Part shown: positions 16,765 to 24,308 of the stretch, in pieces
Numbering within the stretch: the first letter of the stretch is position 1
How the letters are laid out: every line of letters starts with the position of its first letter
NCBI RefSeq assembly: GCF_001698815.1
Contig: NZ_LGSI01000032.1
Span: forward strand, 77,515-141,514
Length of the DNA: 64,000 nt
Direction: 5' to 3'
Source: Pseudomonas syringae
GTDB taxonomy: Bacteria > Pseudomonadota > Gammaproteobacteria > Pseudomonadales > Pseudomonadaceae
Notes under the pieces: generated by a model
What the model was told of the DNA's origin: nothing
Seen by the model: only the letters and a program-made list of their open reading frames with translations
Databases searched by the model: none
Program-made: the position numbers and the translations under genes

Positions 16765-18258
16765 TTACAACTTAATCCACGTCGCCTTCAGCTCGGTGTA
16801 TTTGTCGAACGCATGCAGCGACTTGTCGCGGCCGTTGCCCGATTGCTTGAAGCCACCGAATGGCGCGGTCATGTCGCCGCCGTCGTACTGATTGACCCAC
16901 ACGCTGCCGGCACGCAACGCTTTGGCGGTCAGGTGCGCCTTGGACAGATTGGCCGTCCACACCGCAGCAGCGAGGCCGTACGGCGTGTCGTTGGCGATCT
17001 GGATGGCTTCTTCGGCGGTATCAAACGTCAATACCGAAAGAACCGGGCCGAAAATCTCTTCCTGGGCGATTTTCATGGCATTGGTCACGCCGTCGAAAAT
17101 CGTCGGCTCAACGTAGGTGCCACCGGTTTCCTGCAGGATGCGCTTGCCGCCCGCGACCAGTTTGGCGCCGTCGCTGTGACCGGACTCGATGTACGAGAGC
17201 ACGGTGTTCATCTGCTGGGTATCGACCAGCGCGCCGACCGTAGTGGCCGGATCCAGCGGATTGCCCGGCTTCCAGGCTTTCAGCGCTTCGATGACCAGCG
17301 GCAGGAAGGTGTCCTTGATGGAACGCTCAACCAGCAGGCGCGAACCGGCGGTGCAGACTTCGCCCTGGTTGAAGGCGATGGCGCTGGCAGCGGACTCGGC
17401 GGCAGCCTGCAGGTCCGGCGCATCGGCAAACACGATGTTCGGGCTTTTGCCGCCGGCTTCGAGCCAGACGCGCTTCATGTTCGATTCGCCCGAATACACC
17501 AGCAATTGCTTGGCGATTTTGGTCGAGCCGGTGAACACCACGGTGTCGACGTCCATATGCAAGGCCAGCGCCTTGCCCACGGTGTGGCCATAACCTGGCA
17601 CCACGTTAAGCACGCCCGCCGGAATGCCCGCTTCGATTGCCAGTTGGGCAACACGAATGGCGGTCAGTGGCGATTTTTCCGACGGTTTGAGCACCACCGA
17701 GTTACCCGTGGACAGCGCCGGGCCGAGTTTCCAGCAGGCCATCAGCAGCGGGAAGTTCCACGGCACGATAGCCGCGACCACACCAATCGGCTCACGTGTC
17801 ACCAGCCCAAGCTGGTCGTGCGGGGTGGCGGCAACTTCGTCATACAGCTTGTCGATAGCCTCGCCGCTCCAGCTCAAGGCTTGGGCAGCGCCGGGAATAT
17901 CAATGCCGAACGAATCGCTGATCGGCTTGCCCATGTCCAGGGTTTCAAGCAGTGCGAGCTCTTCGACATTTTTGTTGAGCAGCGCGGCAAAGCGGATCAT
18001 CGCAGCCTTGCGCTTGACCGGCGCCAGACGCGACCAGACCCCGGAATTGAATGTGTTGCGGGCGCTTTCAACAGCGCGCTGGGCATCGGCAATGTCGCAG
18101 CTGGCGACCTTGGCCAACAGTCGGCCATCAACCGGGCTAAGGCATTCGAATGTATCGCCGGATGCGGCGTTGGTGTATTCGCCATTGATGAAGGCGCGGC
18201 CTTCGATCTTCAGATCCTGGGCGCGTTTTTCCCAGTCAGCATGGGTCAGGGTTGTCAT
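16765..18258 (-). CDS. kauB: NAD(P)-dependent aldehyde dehydrogenase (KauB/PauC/PuuC type)
   Basis: 497 residues, with catalytic Cys302 (NQGEVCTAGSR), general base Glu267 (WLEAGGKSP) and the NAD-binding VVLKPSEKSPLTA. The C-terminal GGFKQSGNGRDKSLHA and overall length match PA5312 (kauB/pauC), which oxidises 4-guanidinobutyraldehyde and gamma-glutamyl-aminobutyraldehyde in arginine and polyamine degradation. It supplies the step after the PuuB-type oxidase at 10570. The AAGCGGAGGACATTC leader gives a good ribosome-binding site. Confidence 0.9.
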   Translation of the reverse strand: MTTLTHADWEKRAQDLKIEGRAFINGEYTNAASGDTFECLSPVDGRLLAKVASCDIADAQRAVESARNTFNSGVWSRLAPVKRKAAMIRFAALLNKNVEELALLETLDMGKPISDSFGIDIPGAAQALSWSGEAIDKLYDEVAATPHDQLGLVTREPIGVVAAIVPWNFPLLMACWKLGPALSTGNSVVLKPSEKSPLTAIRVAQLAIEAGIPAGVLNVVPGYGHTVGKALALHMDVDTVVFTGSTKIAKQLLVYSGESNMKRVWLEAGGKSPNIVFADAPDLQAAAESAASAIAFNQGEVCTAGSRLLVERSIKDTFLPLVIEALKAWKPGNPLDPATTVGALVDTQQMNTVLSYIESGHSDGAKLVAGGKRILQETGGTYVEPTIFDGVTNAMKIAQEEIFGPVLSVLTFDTAEEAIQIANDTPYGLAAAVWTANLSKAHLTAKALRAGSVWVNQYDGGDMTAPFGGFKQSGNGRDKSLHAFDKYTELKATWIKL

Positions 18259-18517
18259 ACGAATGTCCTCCGCTTGATAGGTTGAAGCATGCTCGAATCG
18301 GCAAACACGGCCAGAAACGCACGCTTTGAGAATACGATGAGATCAAATAACGGCATTCGCCACCCTAAACCAGTGACTGGGCGATTTCCAATATATTTGA
18401 CAGAAACGACCTGAGCGGCCCGGCGATGTTCGTTTTATTCAACATGGCTGATGCAGCCGGGCACTATTGCCCTAGCGCTTCGTCAAACCAGCACTGCCTC
18501 TACCGCGAGAATGAAAA

Positions 18518-18880
18518 ATGACCATCGACAGCATCGTGGATTTCAGCGAAGCCGGCACCCCTGCCGAACACTACCGCCCTGCGCCAGAGAAGATCTTCAA
18601 AGGTGATCCTGATCAGACGCTCTACAACCACTACAACAGCCCGTGTGGACAAATGAGTGCGGGTGTCTGGGAAGGTCAGGTCGGGCAGTGGCTGGTCAAT
18701 TACACCGAGCATGAGTACTGCGAAATCGTCCAGGGCGTGTCGGTGCTGCGGGACGAAGCGGGCAGTTCGAAAACCCTGCGCGTCGGTGATCGCTTTGTGA
18801 TCCCGGCGGGCTTCAAAGGCACGTGGGAAGTGCTGGAGCCGTGCCGCAAGATCTACGTGGTGTTCGAGCAAAAAATATAG
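18518..18880 (+). CDS. Cupin domain protein (Cupin_3/DUF861 type)
   Basis: A 120-residue single cupin. The double-stranded beta-helix motifs are spread over EHEYCEIVQGVSVLRD (about 69-84) and GDRFVIPAGFKGTWEVLEPC (about 91-110); the second motif is the PAGFKGTWEV signature of the ureidoglycine aminohydrolase/EutQ-like Cupin_3 group. The enzymatic role is unknown. It is divergent from the aldehyde dehydrogenase, with a 259-bp gap, which suggests a related metabolic role. Confidence 0.82.
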   Translation: MTIDSIVDFSEAGTPAEHYRPAPEKIFKGDPDQTLYNHYNSPCGQMSAGVWEGQVGQWLVNYTEHEYCEIVQGVSVLRDEAGSSKTLRVGDRFVIPAGFKGTWEVLEPCRKIYVVFEQKI

Positions 18881-18963
18881 GTGTGTACCGCGCGGCGTCG
18901 TTTGTCGGGGTTGAGAATAGTGTTTCCACTCAAGGAAATCCCCAGCATACAAGGAAGATCTGC

Positions 18964-19197
18964 GTGACCAACGAAGCCGCTTACGAGCGAATCAAACACA
19001 TGATCGGCAACCCGTACAACCCTTGCGTCAAAGCCTATATCAGTTGCCTGACCGGCAGGACCAGCGTTGTCGGTCCGGACAGTGTGATGTTTATTCCTGC
19101 CTACGATTATTCATCCGAGAGTTTTGAATACGATCCCCAGCGCATTTCCATCGATACCGATGAGCAGGGCATGATCGTCGACTTTCTCATTGGCTGA
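18964..19197 (+). CDS. Small hypothetical protein
   Basis: The likely start is GTG 18964 with AAGGA about seven bases upstream, giving 77 residues beginning VTNEAAYERIKHMIGNPYNP and ending MIVDFLIG. The residue string FIPAYDYSSESFEYDPQ is acidic and aromatic. There is no signal peptide, transmembrane helix or motif I recognise. The frame is open upstream to 18823 within the cupin gene in another frame, so the exact start is inferred. The gene is followed by the shared terminator ahead of rpmG. Confidence 0.6.
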   Translation: MTNEAAYERIKHMIGNPYNPCVKAYISCLTGRTSVVGPDSVMFIPAYDYSSESFEYDPQRISIDTDEQGMIVDFLIG

Positions 19198-19215
19198 AGT
19201 TTTAGCATCGCCCAC

Positions 19216-19251
19216 AAAAAAGGCCCGCATCGTGAGATGTGGGCCTTTTTT
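19216..19251. terminator. Bidirectional terminator between small gene and rpmG
   Basis: AAAAAAGGCCC...GGGCCTTTTTT, with a G-C rich 8-10 bp stem and a CGTGAG loop, bears A and T runs on both flanks. It can serve the plus-strand gene ending 19197 and the minus-strand rpmG ending 19268. Confidence 0.9.
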
Positions 19252-19267
19252 GTAGAAGAAAAATCAA

Positions 19268-19423
19268 TTACTTGATTTTGGCTTCTTTGTAGATCACGTG
19301 CTTGCGAACCCGCGGATCGAATTTTTTGATTTCGATTTTGTCCGGAGTGGTGCGCTTGTTCTTATCGGTGGTGTAGAAATGGCCTGTACCAGCGCTCGAC
19401 ACCAAACGGATCAATTCACGCAT
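19268..19423 (-). CDS. rpmG: 50S ribosomal protein L33
   Basis: A 51-residue protein, too short for ordinary ORF cut-offs: [20 protein letters not shown]... ending [11 protein letters not shown]. It is the zinc-free (C-minus) L33 form, with no CxxC pairs. It lies 11 bp downstream of rpmB on the same strand, the usual rpmB-rpmG operon. The leader GGGAGAAAGTC provides the ribosome-binding site. Confidence 0.97.
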   Translation of the reverse strand: MRELIRLVSSAGTGHFYTTDKNKRTTPDKIEIKKFDPRVRKHVIYKEAKIK

Positions 19424-19434
19424 GACTTTCTCCC

Positions 19435-19668
19435 TTAAATTTTGCCGTCGCGACGGAGTTCAGCAAGCACGACAGTGATGCCACGCTTGTCGATGATACG
19501 CATGCCTTTAGCAGATACGCGCAGACGAACAAAACGTTTCTCTTCTTCAACCCAAAAGCGGTGATGCTGCAGGTTTGGCAGGAAACGACGACGGGTTTTG
19601 TTGTTTGCGTGGGAAATGTTATTCCCAGTCACCGGACCCTTACCGGTAACTTGACATACTCTCGACAT
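19435..19668 (-). CDS. rpmB: 50S ribosomal protein L28
   Basis: 77 residues starting [20 protein letters not shown], with [19 protein letters not shown] and the C-terminal [15 protein letters not shown]: a full-length L28. It is the first gene of the rpmB-rpmG operon. Confidence 0.97.
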   Translation of the reverse strand: MSRVCQVTGKGPVTGNNISHANNKTRRRFLPNLQHHRFWVEEEKRFVRLRVSAKGMRIIDKRGITVVLAELRRDGKI

Positions 19669-20032
19669 GCCTCAGCCCTCTAAAACCACATGCCCAACCC
19701 GGCATGGGTTGGCCGCTTAATCTCTCAGTCATTTGGCGCCAGGCGCCGCGTTTCTTTAAGGGTCTTACCGGCTACACCTACAGTGAAGGAACCGGGCCCC
19801 TAGAAAAGAGCGCTGCTTTATACCAGAAAGGCTGGCATGCAACAACAGGCAATGCGCTTTGCCTGTCGATATCGCAGGCCGTTCAGCCCAGCAGTGGCGC
19901 GCCAGCGGGGACGATAGCAAATCTACCGCTCGTCGTGTTACAGCGATTGTTCTGAGCCGATGCATGGTCTAGGGTAAGTCCCTTACCAGACTGCGCCTGC
20001 AGATGGGGCCCTTTTCTGACAGGAATATAGCC
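19669..20032. other. Gene-free region between rpmB and the dipeptide-binding protein gene
   Basis: A 364-bp divergent intergenic region that should carry the rpmBG promoter (minus strand) and the promoter of the plus-strand binding-protein gene. I see no ORF with coding character. Two small dyads are visible: AGGCAA...TTGCCT near 19847-19864 and GGTAAG-TC-CTTACC at 19974-19987. The latter lies about 45 bases before the plus-strand start and could be an operator. Confidence 0.5.
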
Positions 20033-21622
20033 ATGCGTCTTGCTGCGATACCGTTTTTGCTCGCTCCTTTGTTCGCCCCGCTGCTGGCCGAGGCCGCGAC
20101 GACTTTGAGTGTTTGCACCGAGGCCAGCCCCGAAGGTTTCGACGTCGTGCAATACAACTCCCTGACGACCACCAACGCCTCGGCCGACGTGCTGATGAAC
20201 CGTCTGGTGGATTTCGACGCCAAGAGCGGCAAGCTGGTGCCAAGCCTGGCGCAGAGCTGGACGGTTTCCCCGGACGGCCTGACCTATGACTTCAAGCTGC
20301 GCCCGGGAGTGAAATTCCATCACACCGATTACTTCACCCCGACCCGCGAACTGACCGCTGATGACGTGGTGTTCAGCTTCCAGCGCATGCTCGATCCGCA
20401 GAACCCATGGCACAAAGTCGCCCAAAGCGGCTTCCCCCATGCGCAGTCCATGCAGCTCCCGGCGCTGATCAAGAAAATCGACGCCCCGGACCCGTTGACC
20501 GTGCGGTTTACTCTTGATCATGCCGACTCCACTTTCCTCGCCACGCTGAGCATGGGCTTCGCCTCGATCTATTCGGCTGAATACACCGCGCAGTTGCTCA
20601 AGGCCGGCACGCCGGAAAAACTCAACAGCCAGCCAATCGGCACCGGGCCGTTTGTGTTCAAGCGCTTCCAGAAGGACGCCGTGGTCCGTTATGAGGCCAA
20701 TGCTGATTATTTCGCCGGCAAGCCTGGCGTCGACGCGCTGGTCTACGCGATCACGCCGGACGCCAACGTGCGTTTGCAGCGTATTCGCCAGAATGAATGC
20801 CAGATCACTTTGTCGCCCAAGCCTCTGGATATCCAGGAAGCCGCGAAAGATCCTGCGCTGAAAGTCGAAAAAACCGAGGCGTTCATGACTGCGTTCCTGG
20901 CGATCAACAGCCAGCATCCGCCGTTCGACAAGGCTGAAGTGCGTCAGGCCATCAATTTGGCCTTCGACAAACCGACCTATCTCAAGGCGGTGTTCGAAGG
21001 CACCGCCGAAGCTGCCAACGGGCCGTATCCGCCCAATACCTGGGGCTACGCCAAAGATTTGCCCGGCTACAAGCTGGACATCGCCAAGGCCAAGGAACTG
21101 CTGGCCAAGGCTGGCGTGAAAGACGGCTTCAAGACCACCATCTGGACGCGGCCGTCCGGCAGCCTGCTTAACCCGAACCCAAGCCTCGGCGCGCAATTAC
21201 TCCAGGCCGATCTGGCCAAAGTTGGCATCACTGCCGAGATCAAGGTGATCGAGTGGGGCGAGCTGATTCGTCGCGCCAAAGCGGGCGAGCATGACCTGTT
21301 GTTCATGGGTTGGGCAGGCGATAACGGCGATCCGGATAACTTCCTGACGCCGCAATTTTCCTGCGCCGCCGTCAAGTCAGGCACCAACTTCGCCCGTTAT
21401 TGCGACGCGAAGCTGGACAAGCTGATCAGCGACGGCAAGGCCACCAGCGATCAGGCGGCACGCAGCAAGCTGTATCACCAGGCGCAGGAGCAGATCCAGC
21501 AGCAGGCCTTGTGGTTGCCGTTGGCCCACCCAACCGCCGCCGCGCTGACTCGCAAGGACGTGACGGGATATCAAGTCAGCCCGTTCGGTCGGCAGGACTT
21601 CTTCAAGGTGCAGGTGAAGTAG
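20033..21622 (+). CDS. dppA: ABC transporter periplasmic dipeptide/peptide-binding protein (DppA type)
   Basis: 529 residues with a signal peptide MRLAAIPFLLAPLFAPLLAEA and the SBP_bac_5 fold: CTEASPEGFDVVQYNS at the mature N-terminus (typical of DppA), LAQSWTVSPDGLTYDFKLRPGVKFH at about 75-100, and LLFMGWAGDNGDPDNFLTP. ATG 20033 follows AGGA and starts the signal peptide; an upstream in-frame start at 20003 does not. No permease or ATPase genes are adjacent, so it probably serves a transporter encoded elsewhere. Corresponds in position to PA5317. Confidence 0.9.
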   Translation: MRLAAIPFLLAPLFAPLLAEAATTLSVCTEASPEGFDVVQYNSLTTTNASADVLMNRLVDFDAKSGKLVPSLAQSWTVSPDGLTYDFKLRPGVKFHHTDYFTPTRELTADDVVFSFQRMLDPQNPWHKVAQSGFPHAQSMQLPALIKKIDAPDPLTVRFTLDHADSTFLATLSMGFASIYSAEYTAQLLKAGTPEKLNSQPIGTGPFVFKRFQKDAVVRYEANADYFAGKPGVDALVYAITPDANVRLQRIRQNECQITLSPKPLDIQEAAKDPALKVEKTEAFMTAFLAINSQHPPFDKAEVRQAINLAFDKPTYLKAVFEGTAEAANGPYPPNTWGYAKDLPGYKLDIAKAKELLAKAGVKDGFKTTIWTRPSGSLLNPNPSLGAQLLQADLAKVGITAEIKVIEWGELIRRAKAGEHDLLFMGWAGDNGDPDNFLTPQFSCAAVKSGTNFARYCDAKLDKLISDGKATSDQAARSKLYHQAQEQIQQQALWLPLAHPTAAALTRKDVTGYQVSPFGRQDFFKVQVK

Positions 21623-21642
21623 GTTCGGCCGGGGATGAACCT

Positions 21643-21729
21643 GTAGGAGGGAATTTATTCCCGAAAGCGTCGGCGGCAGAGACTAATCTGTCGCCTGATC
21701 GAGCTTTCGCGGATGAATCCGCTCCTGCG
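21643..21729. repeat. Degenerate REPIN (class D-like)
   Basis: GTAGGAGGGAATTTATTCCCGAAAG at 21643 (palindromic core GGGAATTTATTCCC) pairs loosely with CTTTCGCGGATGAATCCGCTCCTGC ending at 21729. It lies between the convergent binding-protein and radC genes. The arms are imperfectly complementary. Confidence 0.7.
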
Positions 21730-21747
21730 AGGGCAGTGAATCGTTCC

Positions 21748-22422
21748 CTACATCAACCCACATTCCACCATCGACAGCGGATCGCCGTCGCCGATGATCA
21801 CGTGGTCGAGCACCTTCACGTCGATCAGCCACAGCGCGTCTTTGAGGCGCTGAGTCAGCTCGATGTCGGCCTGGCTGGCATCGGTGATGCCCGAGGGGTG
21901 GTTGTGGCACAGGATCAGGCTCGCGGCGTTGTGCACCATCGCGCGCTTGACCACCTGCCGAGGATGCACGTGCGCGGTGTTGATCGAGCCGTGGAACAGC
22001 ACTTCAAAGCACAGCACGCGGTGTTTGTTGTCCAGAAACAGGCAGCCGAAGACTTCGTGGGGTTCGTGGCGCAATCGGGCCTTGAGGTAATTTCGCACCT
22101 GGGATGGGCTTTCCAGCGCGGAATCACGCTTCAGGGACTCGGCCATGTGTCGGCGCGACATTTCCATTACGGCCTGTAACTGGGCGAATTTCGCTGATCC
22201 GAGACCCAAATGTGAACTGAATGTTGCCAGGTCCGCATCCAGTAGCCCGCGCAGTCCGTCAAATTGATTCAGCAGATGACGGGCCAGGTCGACAGCGCTT
22301 TTTCCGGTCACTCCGGTGCGCAAAAAGATCGCCAGCAATTCAGCGTCGGAAAGACTCGCCGCACCCAGTTCCAACAGCCGCTCCCGCGGGCGCTCCGCCG
22401 CAGGCCAATCACGAATACTCAT
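21748..22422 (-). CDS. radC: RadC family JAB/MPN domain protein
   Basis: 224 residues. It has an N-terminal UPF0758 helical domain beginning [20 protein letters not shown] and a C-terminal JAB domain with [14 protein letters not shown] (the HxHPSG-x7-D zinc motif). RadC was once linked to DNA repair, but this is not supported; the role remains unclear. ATG 22422 has GGAGG five bases upstream and begins the family N-terminus; the longer frame to 22518 lacks support. Divergent from coaBC, as in other pseudomonads (PA5319-PA5320). Confidence 0.93.
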   Translation of the reverse strand: MSIRDWPAAERPRERLLELGAASLSDAELLAIFLRTGVTGKSAVDLARHLLNQFDGLRGLLDADLATFSSHLGLGSAKFAQLQAVMEMSRRHMAESLKRDSALESPSQVRNYLKARLRHEPHEVFGCLFLDNKHRVLCFEVLFHGSINTAHVHPRQVVKRAMVHNAASLILCHNHPSGITDASQADIELTQRLKDALWLIDVKVLDHVIIGDGDPLSMVECGLM

Positions 22423-22553
22423 AGCACCTCCATGTGTGTGGGCGCCGCTGTTCCAGTGCGGTCGCTGTGCTATCTTAGCCCATCTTTTTTGCGCGGCGAT
22501 TGGCCTGGGGAACGTCATCGCCGTTGCGTATCACTCGACTAAAAGGCAGGCCT

Positions 22554-23762
22554 ATGCAGCGGCTGTATCGGAAACGCATCGTTCTCGGCGTCGGCGGCGG
22601 CATCGCGGCCTACAAGAGCGCAGAGCTGGTCAGGCGTTTGCGCGACCAGGGTGCCGAAGTTCGGGTCGTCATGACCCGTGGCGGGGCTGAGTTCATTACG
22701 CCCCTGACCATGCAGGCTTTGTCCGGGCACCCGGTGCACATGGATCTGCTCGACCCGGCCGCTGAAGCGGCGATGGGGCATATCGAGCTGGCCAAGTGGG
22801 CCGATCTGGTCCTGATCGCCCCGGCGACTGCCGATCTTATTGCCCGGCTGGCCCAAGGCATTGCCAACGACTTGCTGACCACCGTGGTCCTGGCCACCGA
22901 CGCCATCGTGGCGATTGCTCCGGCGATGAATCAGGCGATGTGGCGCGACCCTTCGGTGCAGGCCAACACACGCCAGCTGGAAGAGCGGGATTTTCGCGTC
23001 TTCGGTCCGGCGACCGGCAGCCAGGCCTGTGGCGACGTGGGTTTTGGCCGGATGCTCGAAGCCACCGACCTTGCCCAATGTGCTGCCGATTGTTTCCAGC
23101 GCCTGTCGCTGACCGGCAAACACGTGGTTATTACCGCAGGGCCGACCCAGGAAAACATCGACCCGGTGCGCTACATCACCAACCACAGCTCCGGGAAAAT
23201 GGGTTTTGCCCTGGCCGAAGCCGCTGTTGAGGCTGGCGCCCGCGTCACGCTGATCACCGGGCCGGTCAACTTGCCGACGCCGGATCGCGTCTCGCGAATC
23301 GACGTGGTCAGCGCCCGCGACATGCTGGCCGCCTGCGAAGCCGCGATTCCCTGCGACTTGTTCATCGCTTCTGCAGCGGTAGCGGACTACCGTCCAGAAG
23401 TCGTCGCCCCACACAAACTCAAGAAAGATCCTGCGACCGGTGACGGCTTGCTGCTGCAAATGGTGCGCAACCCGGACATCCTGGCCACTATCGCAGGCCG
23501 TCCGGATCGGCCTTTCAGCGTCGGTTTTGCCGCCGAAACCGAACACCTGCTCGACTACGCTGCCCGCAAGCTCAAGGACAAGAACCTTGATCTGATCGTC
23601 GCCAACGACGTCGCCAATCCAAGCATTGGCTTCAACAGCGAAGAAAACGCTTGCAGCGTGATCGACCGGGCGCTGCACGCAACGCTCTTCGCCCAGACCA
23701 GCAAGGGCAAGATTGCCCGCCAGCTGATCACCTTTATCGCCGAACGAATGAACCAGGTTTAA
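22554..23762 (+). CDS. coaBC: Bifunctional phosphopantothenoylcysteine decarboxylase / phosphopantothenate-cysteine ligase
   Basis: 402 residues: an N-terminal CoaC flavoprotein domain (about 1-185; FMN-binding GVGGGIAAYKSAELVRRL, active-site GSQACGDVGFGRM) and a C-terminal CoaB ligase (about 190-400; VVITAGPTQENIDPVRYITN, NHSSGKMG, DLIVANDV). It catalyses two consecutive steps of coenzyme A synthesis. Start ATG 22554 agrees with the family N-terminus. It is followed 6 bp later by dut, the usual coaBC-dut operon. Confidence 0.97.
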   Translation: MQRLYRKRIVLGVGGGIAAYKSAELVRRLRDQGAEVRVVMTRGGAEFITPLTMQALSGHPVHMDLLDPAAEAAMGHIELAKWADLVLIAPATADLIARLAQGIANDLLTTVVLATDAIVAIAPAMNQAMWRDPSVQANTRQLEERDFRVFGPATGSQACGDVGFGRMLEATDLAQCAADCFQRLSLTGKHVVITAGPTQENIDPVRYITNHSSGKMGFALAEAAVEAGARVTLITGPVNLPTPDRVSRIDVVSARDMLAACEAAIPCDLFIASAAVADYRPEVVAPHKLKKDPATGDGLLLQMVRNPDILATIAGRPDRPFSVGFAAETEHLLDYAARKLKDKNLDLIVANDVANPSIGFNSEENACSVIDRALHATLFAQTSKGKIARQLITFIAERMNQV

Positions 23763-23768
23763 TCACGA

Positions 23769-24224
23769 ATGCACGCTCTACAAGCCAAGATCCTCGACCC
23801 TCGCATTGGCAACGAATTTCCGCTGCCGGCCTACGCCACCGTCGGTTCCGCCGGCCTTGACCTGCGCGCCATGCTCAAGGAAGACACCACGCTGGAGCCG
23901 GGCCAGACCTTGCTGATCCCGACCGGCCTGTCGATTTACATCGGCGATCCAGGCCTTGCCGCGATGATTCTGCCGCGCTCCGGTCTGGGCCATAAACACG
24001 GCATCGTGCTGGGCAATCTGGTGGGCTTGATCGACTCTGATTACCAGGGCGAATTGATGGTGTCGTGCTGGAATCGCGGCCAGACCGCATTCAAGATCGC
24101 CATCGGCGAACGTATTGCCCAGTTGGTATTGGTGCCAGTGGTGCAGGCGCATTTCGAACTGGTTGAAGAGTTCGACGTCAGCCAGCGCGGTACTGGCGGT
24201 TTCGGCCATTCCGGCAGCCACTGA
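23769..24224 (+). CDS. dut: dUTP diphosphatase
   Basis: 151 residues with the trimeric dUTPase motifs: [39 protein letters not shown] and the C-terminal [12 protein letters not shown]. It hydrolyses dUTP to dUMP to keep uracil out of DNA. It starts 6 bp after coaBC, as in E. coli and Pseudomonas. Confidence 0.97.
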   Translation: MHALQAKILDPRIGNEFPLPAYATVGSAGLDLRAMLKEDTTLEPGQTLLIPTGLSIYIGDPGLAAMILPRSGLGHKHGIVLGNLVGLIDSDYQGELMVSCWNRGQTAFKIAIGERIAQLVLVPVVQAHFELVEEFDVSQRGTGGFGHSGSH

Positions 24225-24308
24225 TTCTTGACCCGAATGCTGGATGGCGGCACGCGTGATGCGGGCTGCGTTCAAGCGAGCAAGGGATAGGCAGTTCAGG
24301 ATGAATTC

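Noticed and set aside
16708..18285. 525-codon frame antisense to the aldehyde dehydrogenase
   Set aside because: The dehydrogenase has intact catalytic Cys302 and Glu267 and a ribosome-binding site; the antisense frame has no recognisable protein features.
18397..18402. TTGACA -35-like box in the gap between the aldehyde dehydrogenase and cupin genes
   Set aside because: No -10 element is found at the right spacing, so I do not call a promoter there.
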